A stretch of 51,147 nucleotides of DNA from Acidobacteriota bacterium (GTDB taxonomy: Bacteria > Acidobacteriota > Thermoanaerobaculia > Multivoradales > SZUA-115). Positions 35,270 through 43,132 of this stretch are shown piece by piece. The stretch is from the NCBI GenBank assembly GCA_024277255.1, contig JAJRVQ010000103.1, positions 1 to 51,147 of the forward strand. Reading direction: 5' to 3'. Under the pieces are notes generated by a model, which saw only the letters and a list, made by a program, of their open reading frames with translations, had not been told where the DNA came from and ran no database searches. A program made the translations under genes and the position numbers. Every line of letters begins with the position of its first letter. Within the stretch, counting starts at the first letter, position 1.

Positions 35270-35501
35270 TGCCGAAGAGGTGGCCGTCATTTCGTAGCCG
35301 GGTCGTCCGATACGGGCGCGATGAATCGCGCCCCTACGCGAGGCATGGAGAGTTCGCTTCATGCCGAGGCGAATCACCACACTGTAGGGGCGCAATTCAT
35401 TGCGCCCGCTTCGATCAACGAATGGAGATCTCCGCAGCAGCGGTGCCCGTCACTTCGTAGCCGCTGGCTGCTGCCGAAGAGTGCCCGTCATTTCGTGGCC
35501 G
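35270..35501 (+). repeat. Three copies of a ~30-bp dispersed repeat
   Basis: Copies at 35270-35300, 35434-35463 and 35472-35501 share the core TGCCCGTCAyTTCGTAGCCG with small changes, usually preceded by TGCCGAAGAGG. The third overlaps the stop codon of the nucleotidyltransferase gene. A fourth copy lies at 36189-36218 on the far side of that gene. They look like short repeats bracketing an inserted cassette. Confidence 0.65.
35314..35407. repeat. Long inverted repeat (palindromic intergenic element)
   Basis: Positions 35314-35336 and 35384-35407 are near-perfect inverted copies (22 of 24 positions), each itself containing a GGGCGCrATkAATyGCGCCC palindrome. GGCATG/CATGCC inside extends the fold. 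Such ATGAATCGCGCCCCTAC elements are dispersed in many genomes. It may end cmr operon transcripts, although no T tract follows. Confidence 0.65.
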
Positions 35502-35949
35502 ATCCTGCCTCGCCCAACCTGCGGAGTCGCTCGATGTCCGGTAGGTCCTTGTCCGGTCGCCCCGCGGCCTGCTTCATCGCGATCAAATCCTGTCGCGAAG
35601 CAAAATGAGTGGGCACTCCGAGGAATTCAGCGGCTTCCCGGCGCTCCCAAACTCGCTGCCAGTGAGCGCCAGGGACACGAGAATGAAATTCCACCCGCAG
35701 GAGACCTCCAAAAGACAGGATATCGCCGGACAGAAAATCCTCCACGGAGAAATCGGTTTCCTCGCCGGCCCACGTCACCACGGCGCGCCGCGCACGCCGA
35801 GCATTCTCGCGGGTGGGCTCGATCAAGACATCGATGTCACGGGTCGTCCGATACGGCACCAGCCGTATCACCGCCATCCCGCCGATCACGACATAGGCCA
35901 CGCCTTCGCTGTTGAGTGAGGCCAGGAAATCGGCAAAGTCCTTGCTCAT
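35488..35949 (-). CDS. Minimal nucleotidyltransferase (MenT/AbiEii-like group)
   Basis: 153 residues from ATG 35947-35949, preceded by GAAGG. VVIGGMAVIRL and RTTRDIDVLI give the GG-x(n)-DxD metal site of small nucleotidyltransferases, with a third acid in LRVEFHSR. LIAMKQAAGRPDKDLPDIERLR is the typical C-terminal motif of this family of toxin-antitoxin-like or DUF6036-like proteins. The biological target is unknown; it may modify tRNA or act as a defence/toxin unit. It lies alone, minus strand, between two plus-strand cmr operons and is bracketed by short repeats. Confidence 0.78.
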   Translation of the reverse strand: MSKDFADFLASLNSEGVAYVVIGGMAVIRLVPYRTTRDIDVLIEPTRENARRARRAVVTWAGEETDFSVEDFLSGDILSFGGLLRVEFHSRVPGAHWQRVWERREAAEFLGVPTHFASRQDLIAMKQAAGRPDKDLPDIERLRRLGEAGSATK

Positions 35950-36121
35950 GACCTTCGAGCTCCCTCCAGAGGGTGTAGGCCGCATCGAGGAGGTCGATCG
36001 CCGCCGCCATTCGCTCCTCGGGGGTCGCCGCCAAGGCGTCGAGGACCTCCTGCCGGATCGATTCCTCTGCGCTGTCGATAAGGGAAAACCTATTCTGTTT
36101 CAATGACTTGAAGCGCGGCAT
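35837..36121 (-). CDS. Small helical protein preceding the nucleotidyltransferase
   Basis: 94 residues as read. The first about 57 residues look coding (SIRQEVLDALAATPEERMAAAIDLLDAAYTLW, helical, charged), while the C-terminal part is arginine-rich and overlaps the nucleotidyltransferase gene by 113 bases. A natural frame end nearer 35949 would be expected, so a frameshift or an extended spurious tail is possible. Small partners in this position are common upstream of minimal nucleotidyltransferases and may be the cognate antitoxin or regulator; this is inference. Confidence 0.5.
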   Translation of the reverse strand: MPRFKSLKQNRFSLIDSAEESIRQEVLDALAATPEERMAAAIDLLDAAYTLWRELEGHEQGLCRFPGLTQQRRRGLCRDRRDGGDTAGAVSDDP

Positions 36122-36188
36122 CGCTCTCAGTTTACCATCCCTCGCTGCCTTGGCTCACTGCCCCGCGCAAGAGCGGTGCGGCAGAGAT

Positions 36189-36218
36189 TCCGCAGAGGTG
36201 CCCGTCACTGCGAGACCG
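36189..36218 (+). repeat. Fourth copy of the ~30-bp dispersed repeat
   Basis: CCGCAGAGGTGCCCGTCACT followed by GCGAGACCG matches the three copies at 35270-35501 with a few changes. With them it brackets the nucleotidyltransferase gene pair. Confidence 0.55.
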
Positions 36219-36253
36219 CCTCCAGCAAGAAGAGTCATTTTTTTCGTCCTCCA

Positions 36254-36280
36254 CTCAACCCTTTTGCGCGAATGGGGTTC
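36254..36280 (+). promoter_or_regulatory. Shared ECF-type promoter element, copy 4 (second cmr operon)
   Basis: CTCAACCC at 36254-36261, 13 bases, GGGTTC at 36275-36280, then ATG. Seven T precede it (36238-36244), nine bases upstream, nearly the same arrangement as copy 2. It lies 59 bases before the second cmr1. The leader folds as GAGACCCC/GGGGATCTC. Confidence 0.78.
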
Positions 36281-36338
36281 ATGCCAGTGAGACCCCACAA
36301 ACTGCTGGGGATCTCTTGGCTGCGAAGGAGGATGAGGC

Positions 36339-37649
36339 ATGGAGAAAGTTCGCTTGGAAGTTGAGTTTGTGACGCCGTGTTTCTTGGGAGGGGCGGATCC
36401 CACGGCGGCACCAGAGTGGAATGGAAAGGCCGTTCGCGGGCAGCTGCGCTGGTGGTTTCGGGCGGTGGCGGGAGGGTATTTCGCCGGCAAGGTTGCAGAG
36501 GGCGAGCTACTTAGAGTCGTCAGCGCCGCCGAGCAAAGATTGTTCGGAACAACCTCCAGCCGTTCGCCATTGATGGTTCGAACCGGGCCCAGGCCAGACC
36601 ATTGTCGCGACGCCAGCCGGTTCGGTTCCCGTCTCAATGCAGAGGAGATCGCACGCGAGTGGGGTGCCGCCAACCCCTCTACCGTCACGGATCGGCTCCG
36701 AATACGAGGTCGGAACCGATACACCCGGCGCATAGAAGAGATACCCACCAACCCAGTTCAGTATCTGGCCTTCGGCCCCTTCAGCAAGGGGCGCCTCCAT
36801 CGGCCCTACATTCGTCCGGAGCAAAGCAGCCACCTGGATCTCTGGTTCAGTCGCTGCCCTCCCCTCTCCGGCGAACTATGCAGCCTCTTCCAACTGGCGC
36901 TCTGGGCCTGGCTGAACCTCGGCGGTCTCGGTGCTCGGTGGCGCAAGGGGTTCGGTTCTCTACGTGCCGGGGTGACGCCGGCGCAGGAAACTCCGTGGCT
37001 GCCGGCGAGGTTGAGGGCCGCGAATCGACGGGAGTTCGAGTCCGCCGCCAGCCACCTCCTCCGCGCTGCCGGCGGCGGCGTGGCGAGTTCACAACTGCCG
37101 GAACCTACTTGGAGCCGATTCTCGCCAGGGGCAAGAATCTTCATCGCCGATCGGCCTTGCAGAAGCTGGGGGCAAGCCCTCCAAACTCTGGGCTGTTGGC
37201 TCATTGGTTTCCGCCGGCGCTATGGCCACGACACCAAAGAGGAAAGAGCTGACCGCCAGGGCCGTGACTACACCTGGGTTTACGGTCCACAGCCACCGGG
37301 TTCCATCGCCGATGTCCCGGACCGTGCCGGTTTCGGCCTACCTCTCGGTTTTCGCAACCGAACACCTCCCCCGCAAACTCGCTTCGTGGAACCCGCCTCA
37401 CCACGGTCAAGCCGCAGAGCTTCGCCGCTCCTGTTGCACGTCGCTCAGTTCGACAGCGGCTACTACCCGGTTCTCACTCATCTACCGGCTCTGCTCGCGC
37501 CAACCGATGGCGAACTCCAGATAGACCTCGAGACCACGACGCTCCACTCACCCCCAACTCGCCACCAGAAGTCGATCGTGGCTGACTTCCTCGACGATCT
37601 GGCCGACAAGCGGCTAATTCAGCCTATCGCAACCGAGGAGGCCGCCTGA
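36339..37649 (+). CDS. cmr1: Type III-B RAMP protein Cmr1 (module 2)
   Basis: 436 residues, ATG with GGAGGA upstream. Cmr1 signatures VTPCFLGGAD and VRGQLRWWFRAVAGG, then GGLGARWRKGFGSLRAG in the glycine-rich loop position. It clearly differs in sequence from the module 1 Cmr1 (only the motifs match), so the two operons are old paralogues or separate acquisitions, not a recent duplication. TGATG overlap with cas10. Confidence 0.92.
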   Translation: MEKVRLEVEFVTPCFLGGADPTAAPEWNGKAVRGQLRWWFRAVAGGYFAGKVAEGELLRVVSAAEQRLFGTTSSRSPLMVRTGPRPDHCRDASRFGSRLNAEEIAREWGAANPSTVTDRLRIRGRNRYTRRIEEIPTNPVQYLAFGPFSKGRLHRPYIRPEQSSHLDLWFSRCPPLSGELCSLFQLALWAWLNLGGLGARWRKGFGSLRAGVTPAQETPWLPARLRAANRREFESAASHLLRAAGGGVASSQLPEPTWSRFSPGARIFIADRPCRSWGQALQTLGCWLIGFRRRYGHDTKEERADRQGRDYTWVYGPQPPGSIADVPDRAGFGLPLGFRNRTPPPQTRFVEPASPRSSRRASPLLLHVAQFDSGYYPVLTHLPALLAPTDGELQIDLETTTLHSPPTRHQKSIVADFLDDLADKRLIQPIATEEAA

Positions 37650-39346
37650 TGAGCACCCAAACCGCCCTGCTCACCTTCTCCATCGGGCCGGTCCACACCT
37701 TCATCGCGCAGGCGCGGCGGGTGGCGGATCTTTGGGCCGGCAGTCGCATGCTGTCGCATCTGGTGGGCGAGGCGACCCACGTGGTTCTCAATACCGAGGG
37801 CTGCCGGATGGTCCTCCCCTACTTCGAAACGGTTGAAGCCACACCCAAGACCCTCACCAATCGCTTCGTTTGCCGAGTCCCGCTCCACAGGGTCGAACAG
37901 ACCGCGCAAGAGATGGCCAAAGCGGTGGAGGACAGGTGGGAGGAGATGGTTGCCTGGACAGCCAACAAGATGGCGGGTCATCCGTACAACTGCAAGACCG
38001 CCAAGGCGATCTGGACCAGTGACCCGCAGAGCAAGGGCCGGCGGCAGAGCGACGGAGTGATCGAGATCGCCTGGTCCTGGGTGCCCGAGGACCTTGGCGA
38101 GAGCGGTGACTCCTACGCCCGCGCCGCTGATCAGGCGGCTCGCCAATACCAAGCCTCGCGACTCTTCCGGCCTTTCACCCAGCGCCATGAAACCGGCGAC
38201 AAGTGCGCCATCTGCGGCGAGCGCACCGCCCTGCCCGACGGTAAGCGAAACCACGTTCGCTCCACCTGGCAGGCGATTCAAGAGGCAGCCGAAACGGTAG
38301 AGAAAACGGATGCCGCCTACTTTCGACTGGGCCAGACCCGCCTCTGCTTGGTCTGCACGACCAAGCGCTTCTACCCCAAGCTAGCCGAGGTAGATCGCGA
38401 AAAGAACCGGCATCGGTATCGTTTCGTCCACGGCAGCCAACTATCCCGCTTCGCTGCCTTCGAGGACTTCGCAGCCAGCGAGGAACGCCCTTACTTCGCC
38501 CTGGTCGCCATGGACGGCGACAAGCTGAGCGAGATCCTGCGTTGGGACAAGACCCGAATTCGGGGGGACATCCAAGCCTTCCACCGCCAGCTTTCTAGCC
38601 GCTTAACCCAGTTCGCCAACAGCCTCGGAGGCCAACGCTCGGCTGACCTCAGACTCGACGACCTTAGCTTCAAGGAACCATTCGACAAAGAGATACCCCC
38701 GCAACTGATCTACGCCGGCGGCGAAGACGTGCTCTTCGTCTGCCACGCGCGCGACGCTCTGCCACTCACCCGAGCGATTCGCCAACACTTCCTGGAGATC
38801 GTCAGCGGCCTGCGCCCCTACCTGACTGAGAGGGAAGACCTCAAGCAGATCACCATTTCGGCCGCCATTCTCTACGCCCACGTCAAACAGTCGGCCGGCC
38901 TGCTCTTCCGCGATGTCGAGGACCTCCTCAACCGCAAGGCCAAGCGCGAGGCCGGTCGCGACGCCCTCGCCCTACGCCTGGCCAAACGCTCCGGGGCGCC
39001 GCTGGAGGTCGCCTTCAAATGGGATGAGGCGGCCGGCGACGGCACCAAGAGCTGGCTCGCTTCCTTCCTCGATCTGGTCGAGCAGCTGGAGAAGCGCAAC
39101 CTCTCTTCCTCGTCGAGCTACGACCTTCGTACCGCCGAGGAGACCTTGCGCCAGACCTTCAACCAGGGCGCAACCACAGACAAGACCGGCCAGCGCTGGT
39201 TCGATTGGCTGGCGGCGCAGTTGCGCCGCGATGGCCTCAGCCCTGGCGAGGCTGAGAGCACCGCCACACTGCTTCGCCCCTTCTTCCAAGAGGGCAAGAC
39301 GCCGGCCCTACGCATCGCCCGCTTTCTGGGCCGGGAGGTGGCCTGA
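37649..39346 (+). CDS. cmr2: Cas10/Cmr2 with GGED variant of the cyclase motif, no HD domain (module 2)
   Basis: 565 residues, shorter than usual. It opens with FSIGPVHTFIAQARRVADLWAGS and lacks an HD domain. A zinc-finger pair CAICGE... CLVC is present (about residues 188-233), which module 1 lacks. The first Palm motif LVAMDGDKLSE is intact, but the second reads AGGEDVLFV at residues 357-360, GGED instead of GGDD. GG[DE]EF enzymes tolerate Glu at this place, so activity is possible, reduced or of different product; this cannot be decided here. TGATG overlaps on both sides. Confidence 0.92.
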   Translation: MSTQTALLTFSIGPVHTFIAQARRVADLWAGSRMLSHLVGEATHVVLNTEGCRMVLPYFETVEATPKTLTNRFVCRVPLHRVEQTAQEMAKAVEDRWEEMVAWTANKMAGHPYNCKTAKAIWTSDPQSKGRRQSDGVIEIAWSWVPEDLGESGDSYARAADQAARQYQASRLFRPFTQRHETGDKCAICGERTALPDGKRNHVRSTWQAIQEAAETVEKTDAAYFRLGQTRLCLVCTTKRFYPKLAEVDREKNRHRYRFVHGSQLSRFAAFEDFAASEERPYFALVAMDGDKLSEILRWDKTRIRGDIQAFHRQLSSRLTQFANSLGGQRSADLRLDDLSFKEPFDKEIPPQLIYAGGEDVLFVCHARDALPLTRAIRQHFLEIVSGLRPYLTEREDLKQITISAAILYAHVKQSAGLLFRDVEDLLNRKAKREAGRDALALRLAKRSGAPLEVAFKWDEAAGDGTKSWLASFLDLVEQLEKRNLSSSSSYDLRTAEETLRQTFNQGATTDKTGQRWFDWLAAQLRRDGLSPGEAESTATLLRPFFQEGKTPALRIARFLGREVA

Positions 39347-40611
39347 TGAGCAACAGCCCCTGGACCAGCTACTCCCTGTGGCCGGACGACGTTCTCTTCT
39401 TCCGCGACGGCAAGCCGAGCACGGTCGGCGACGATCACTACCTGCGCTCTCTCTTCCCGCCCAACCCATCCACCCTCTACGGTGCCATCCGCACCCGGCG
39501 CTTGATCGACGAGGGGATCGCGCTCGCCTCGCTCAAGGGTGAGAAAAGCTGGGCCCGGCTCGGCCCGCTGCGCGAGGAACTCGGCGACTGGGGCGGCTTC
39601 GGCAACCTGGAAATCCGCGGCCCTTGGTTCGTTCGCCGGCTCGACGGCGATCCAAGCAAGACCACAGCTTGCCGAGAAGAACTCCTTGTGCCCGCCCCTG
39701 CCGACCTCGCGCTGCTCACCGAACCGCCGGAAAGGGAAGCGAGCCTCCGGCGCCAAACCACCGCGCCCTCGCCGCCAAATATTTCCGAGGTGCTGCGCTA
39801 TCGCCACGCGAAGTTGGGCAAGAAGGGCACAAGTCACATCTCCCACCCTCTCGGTCTGTGGCACCCGTACCGTCGCACCGGCGCTGGTTGGCAAGAGTAC
39901 CGCCCCAAACTGGGAGAGACCGCGGCCGAGTCGGCCTCAGGTTGGTACCTTCAGCCGGACGGGATACGCGATTGGGTGGCCGGCAGACTGCCGGAACGCA
40001 AGAACTTCGTCCACCGCAGCGAGCTGTGGATCGACGAGTACCGTACCGGCGTCGGCCTGCAGCCAGACCAGCGCAGCCATGTCGATGGCCAACTCTTCAC
40101 CTTCGGCTTCGTCCGCCTGCGCCAGCGGGTCGGGCTGGGCTTCGAAGCACGAGGAACTCCGCTGAAGCCTCGCGGCTACCTGCGCCTCGGCGGCGACGGC
40201 AAGACGGCGACCCTTGCGGCCGGGCCACCCTTTCCCACTCTCAGCCACAACAAGGAATCGGCCCCATCAACGCCCTTCTGCCTGGCCTTCGCCACCCCAG
40301 CGTTGAGCGAGCGCGGAGCCTATCCGCCGACTCTTGGCAAATCTCGGCCAACACCACCCGCGCTGCGCGGCGCGCTGGTCCACGGCAGCCTGCCGATCGG
40401 CGGGTGGGATGTCGCCAACCGGCGATCCAAACCACTGCGCCGTGCCCTCGCGCCGGGAAGCCTCTACCTGCTCGCTCCGGCGGCCGGCGAGACCGCGCTC
40501 ACCGCAGCCCAACTCCATGGTCGCAACCTCAGCGACTTTCCCCACGAACACCTCGCCCGGCAAGGCTTCGGCCTCGCTCTGACCGGCAGCTATCCCTGGG
40601 AGGACTCTTAA
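39346..40611 (+). CDS. cmr3: Type III-B RAMP protein Cmr3 (module 2)
   Basis: 421 residues. SLWPDDVLFFRDGKPST is the Cmr3 start motif, followed by SLFPPNPSTLYGAIRTRR and LEIRGPWFVRR. The end HLARQGFGLALTGSY matches the C-terminal block. It binds the crRNA 5' tag and docks on Cas10 of this module. ATG overlaps the cas10 stop. Confidence 0.92.
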   Translation: MSNSPWTSYSLWPDDVLFFRDGKPSTVGDDHYLRSLFPPNPSTLYGAIRTRRLIDEGIALASLKGEKSWARLGPLREELGDWGGFGNLEIRGPWFVRRLDGDPSKTTACREELLVPAPADLALLTEPPEREASLRRQTTAPSPPNISEVLRYRHAKLGKKGTSHISHPLGLWHPYRRTGAGWQEYRPKLGETAAESASGWYLQPDGIRDWVAGRLPERKNFVHRSELWIDEYRTGVGLQPDQRSHVDGQLFTFGFVRLRQRVGLGFEARGTPLKPRGYLRLGGDGKTATLAAGPPFPTLSHNKESAPSTPFCLAFATPALSERGAYPPTLGKSRPTPPALRGALVHGSLPIGGWDVANRRSKPLRRALAPGSLYLLAPAAGETALTAAQLHGRNLSDFPHEHLARQGFGLALTGSYPWEDS

Positions 40612-41583
40612 GTGGCTACCAAAACCTTCGCTCCCGCCGGCGTAATCGGCCTCTACACCGAAACGCCCTTGCACTGCGGCACCGAAAGCGCCGCCGGCTA
40701 TGTCGACCTACCCATCCAGCGCGAACGCCACACCGACTATCCGGTGATTCAGGGCTCCACCATCAAGGGCATTCTCCGCGACGAGTGCAAAGAGCATCTG
40801 TCCCAAGAAGAGCTGGATCTGACTTTCGGCACCGGCTACGAGCCAGCCAAGAAAGGGGACAACGGCACGCAGACCCTGGAGAAGCCCTCTCGCCCCGGCT
40901 CTGTCTCCTTCGGCGACGGCATCCTAGTGGCTTTTCCGGTCCGATCCTCCAAGTCACCCTTTCACTGGATAACCTGCCCTTTCGTGCTGGAACGGGCGTT
41001 CCGGGCCCTCGGCCAACCGCTCACCCTCGATGACCCGGTCCAAGGCCAGGGCTGGACTCACCCCGAGCAGGCCGACACCCTTCTCCTCGAAGATCTGCGC
41101 GTCGAGGCTGTGCCCAACGCGGAGTTCTTCGCCGATGACTCCTCGCCGATCCACCATCTCCTCGCCCTCCTTCCCGCTGGTGACGAGTTCGCCTACTCCA
41201 AGCGCCTCTTTGCTCGCCGGCTGCTGATCGTCAGCAACACCGACTTTCAGACCCTGGTCCAGACTTGTACCCATGCGGTGACCCGAATCCAGCTCAACGC
41301 CTGGGGCACCACCGGCGAGATTCCCGAAGCGGAGGCCGAGGCTGAGAAGATCCCCCCGAGCGAGCGGCGCGGCAACCTCTTCGTCGAAGAGCTGGTACCG
41401 CCCGAGACCCTCTTTCTCTCAGTGCTGCGCGCCAGCCAGCCACCGGCAGGGCTGTGCGCGGCGTTCGGCCAGATGCCGGTGATCCGGCTGGGGGGCGGCG
41501 AGACAATCGGTCGTGGTGTCACTCATCTGCACTACCTCGACCCCACGGCGGAGCAAGGCTCGCCGGAGAAGGAGGGGATATGA
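40612..41583 (+). CDS. cmr4: Type III-B backbone RAMP Cmr4 (module 2), target RNA nuclease subunit
   Basis: 323 residues, GTG start directly after the cmr3 stop. ETPLHCGTE and YVDLPIQRERHTDYP: Asp32 corresponds to the catalytic aspartate, so this complex should also cleave target RNA. VIQGSTIKGILR and IRLGGGETIGRGVTHLHYL are the RAMP loops. Confidence 0.93.
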   Translation: MATKTFAPAGVIGLYTETPLHCGTESAAGYVDLPIQRERHTDYPVIQGSTIKGILRDECKEHLSQEELDLTFGTGYEPAKKGDNGTQTLEKPSRPGSVSFGDGILVAFPVRSSKSPFHWITCPFVLERAFRALGQPLTLDDPVQGQGWTHPEQADTLLLEDLRVEAVPNAEFFADDSSPIHHLLALLPAGDEFAYSKRLFARRLLIVSNTDFQTLVQTCTHAVTRIQLNAWGTTGEIPEAEAEAEKIPPSERRGNLFVEELVPPETLFLSVLRASQPPAGLCAAFGQMPVIRLGGGETIGRGVTHLHYLDPTAEQGSPEKEGI

Positions 41584-41984
41584 GGACTCCCGAGCAGGAA
41601 CGAGCCGCTTTCGCTCTGGAGAAAGTCGAACTAGAGAGCACAGTGGAGAAATGGCGCAAGTTCCGCACCCAGCTCCTCAAACTGCCGGCCCGGTTGCACA
41701 CCAACGGGTTCGGTCAGACCATTGCTTTCTTGCTGGCGCAAGGCAGCGACACTCCAGAACGGGCAGTCCACGACTGGCTCGAAGAATGGCTACGAATACG
41801 AAGTTGCTACCGGCCGCAGCTTCGCTTGATCCACGCCATCACGGGTAGAGGTCTCCGCGAGGACGAAGATGCCGAGCAACTCTACCGCCAAGCCGCCAGC
41901 GAGACCCGAGCCCTTTCCATCTGGCTCAAGCGCTTCGCCGAGGCTTTCCTCGTCGATTCCCCAGCGACGGAGCCTCAGCCGTGA
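41580..41984 (+). CDS. cmr5: Small subunit Cmr5 (module 2)
   Basis: 134 residues from the ATG at 41580 (AAGGAGGGG upstream), overlapping cmr4 by four bases. Helical, with ARLHTNGFGQTIAFLLAQGS and RQAASETRALSIWLKRFAEA matching the two main Cmr5 helices. The next gene starts inside its last codons. Confidence 0.9.
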   Translation: MRTPEQERAAFALEKVELESTVEKWRKFRTQLLKLPARLHTNGFGQTIAFLLAQGSDTPERAVHDWLEEWLRIRSCYRPQLRLIHAITGRGLREDEDAEQLYRQAASETRALSIWLKRFAEAFLVDSPATEPQP

Positions 41985-43132
41985 GCTTGCCTCTGCCGCC
42001 GGGACGTTCCAGTCACCTCGCCTTAAACGGCCCCGCCAACCTCTCACTGCTTTTCGACCAAGGTTTCGCCGGCTATCACCACAGCTGGCAGCAAGCGATG
42101 GAAGATGGGGCCAAACCGAAGTTCTTCACCGACTTCTGTGCCACGATCCATCCCCCCGACGGAGCCAACATTACCAGCGCGGACAAGCGCCAGGGCCACT
42201 ACAAAGATTTCCACCATCGCCGCGCCGCCGCCCTCGGCCACCTCGGCGCTGAGAGCTTCACCTACTACAACCACACCCCGCTGATCCTCGGCCTCGGCCT
42301 ACCCCACCCAACCGCAAACGGCTTCCTCTTCGACCACCTCACCGGCAGCCCCTACCTTCCCGGATCGAGCCTCAAGGGGCTAGCACGGGCTGCGGCACGG
42401 CTGGTTTCCAGAGGCGAATTGGAGATCGAGACTCACCTCCCGGACGAAGAGAACCCCGCCGAATTCTGGCGGCTTCACCAACAACGCATCTTCGGGCCGG
42501 AGACCACCGACCCGACCAAGGCCAAGGGCCGGCTCACCTTCTTCGACGCCTTCCCCTCTCGTCTACCCAAGCTTCGCGTGGAGATCCTCACCCCTCACCA
42601 TACGTGCCATTTCGGTGACGATCCCAAGCCGCCGGCCGACTGGCAGGATCCCATACCCGTGCCCTTTCTCGCCATCTGCCCCGGCGAGCAATTCAACATC
42701 CCCGTTCGCTCGCTTGAAAGAGACGAAGACCAACGCAAGCAGGACCTCGCCCAGTTACACGGCCTACTTACCGAAGCTCTCGACCTCTTGGCGATCGGCG
42801 CCAAGACCTCCAGCGGCTATGGATTTCTTTCGGAAGAAGAGTTGGTGGTGGAGCCAACGGCCGAAGCCCGCGTCCCAGAGAGGGGGGGTATCGATCCGCC
42901 ACTGCCGCAGCCACCACCAGTCAGAGCCAGAACCCTGTCCAACGTCAAGATCGGGCGCGACGGTCAGCGAATCGTCGCCTTCACCGGCCAGAATCCGCCA
43001 CCGAAGGGCCAGGCGAAGCTAGTGCCACAGAAGATCTTCAAACTACTCGGCAAGAAGCAACTGGTTGCAACGGTGCAACTCATCACGGTCAATGGACAAA
43101 CCCGTATAGAAAGCATCCAGATCAATGACTGA
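41981..43132 (+). CDS. cmr6: Type III-B RAMP Cmr6 (module 2) with C-terminal extension
   Basis: 383 residues, GTG start in a GTGA overlap. GSPYLPGSSLKGLARAAAR and AIGAKTSSGYGFL are the Cmr6 motifs. A proline-rich linker (PPLPQPPPVRA) leads to a basic C-terminal extension (KLVPQKIFKLLGKKQLVATV) comparable in position and charge to that of the module 1 Cmr6. It overlaps the CARF-HEPN gene by eight bases. Confidence 0.92.
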   Translation: MSLPLPPGRSSHLALNGPANLSLLFDQGFAGYHHSWQQAMEDGAKPKFFTDFCATIHPPDGANITSADKRQGHYKDFHHRRAAALGHLGAESFTYYNHTPLILGLGLPHPTANGFLFDHLTGSPYLPGSSLKGLARAAARLVSRGELEIETHLPDEENPAEFWRLHQQRIFGPETTDPTKAKGRLTFFDAFPSRLPKLRVEILTPHHTCHFGDDPKPPADWQDPIPVPFLAICPGEQFNIPVRSLERDEDQRKQDLAQLHGLLTEALDLLAIGAKTSSGYGFLSEEELVVEPTAEARVPERGGIDPPLPQPPPVRARTLSNVKIGRDGQRIVAFTGQNPPPKGQAKLVPQKIFKLLGKKQLVATVQLITVNGQTRIESIQIND

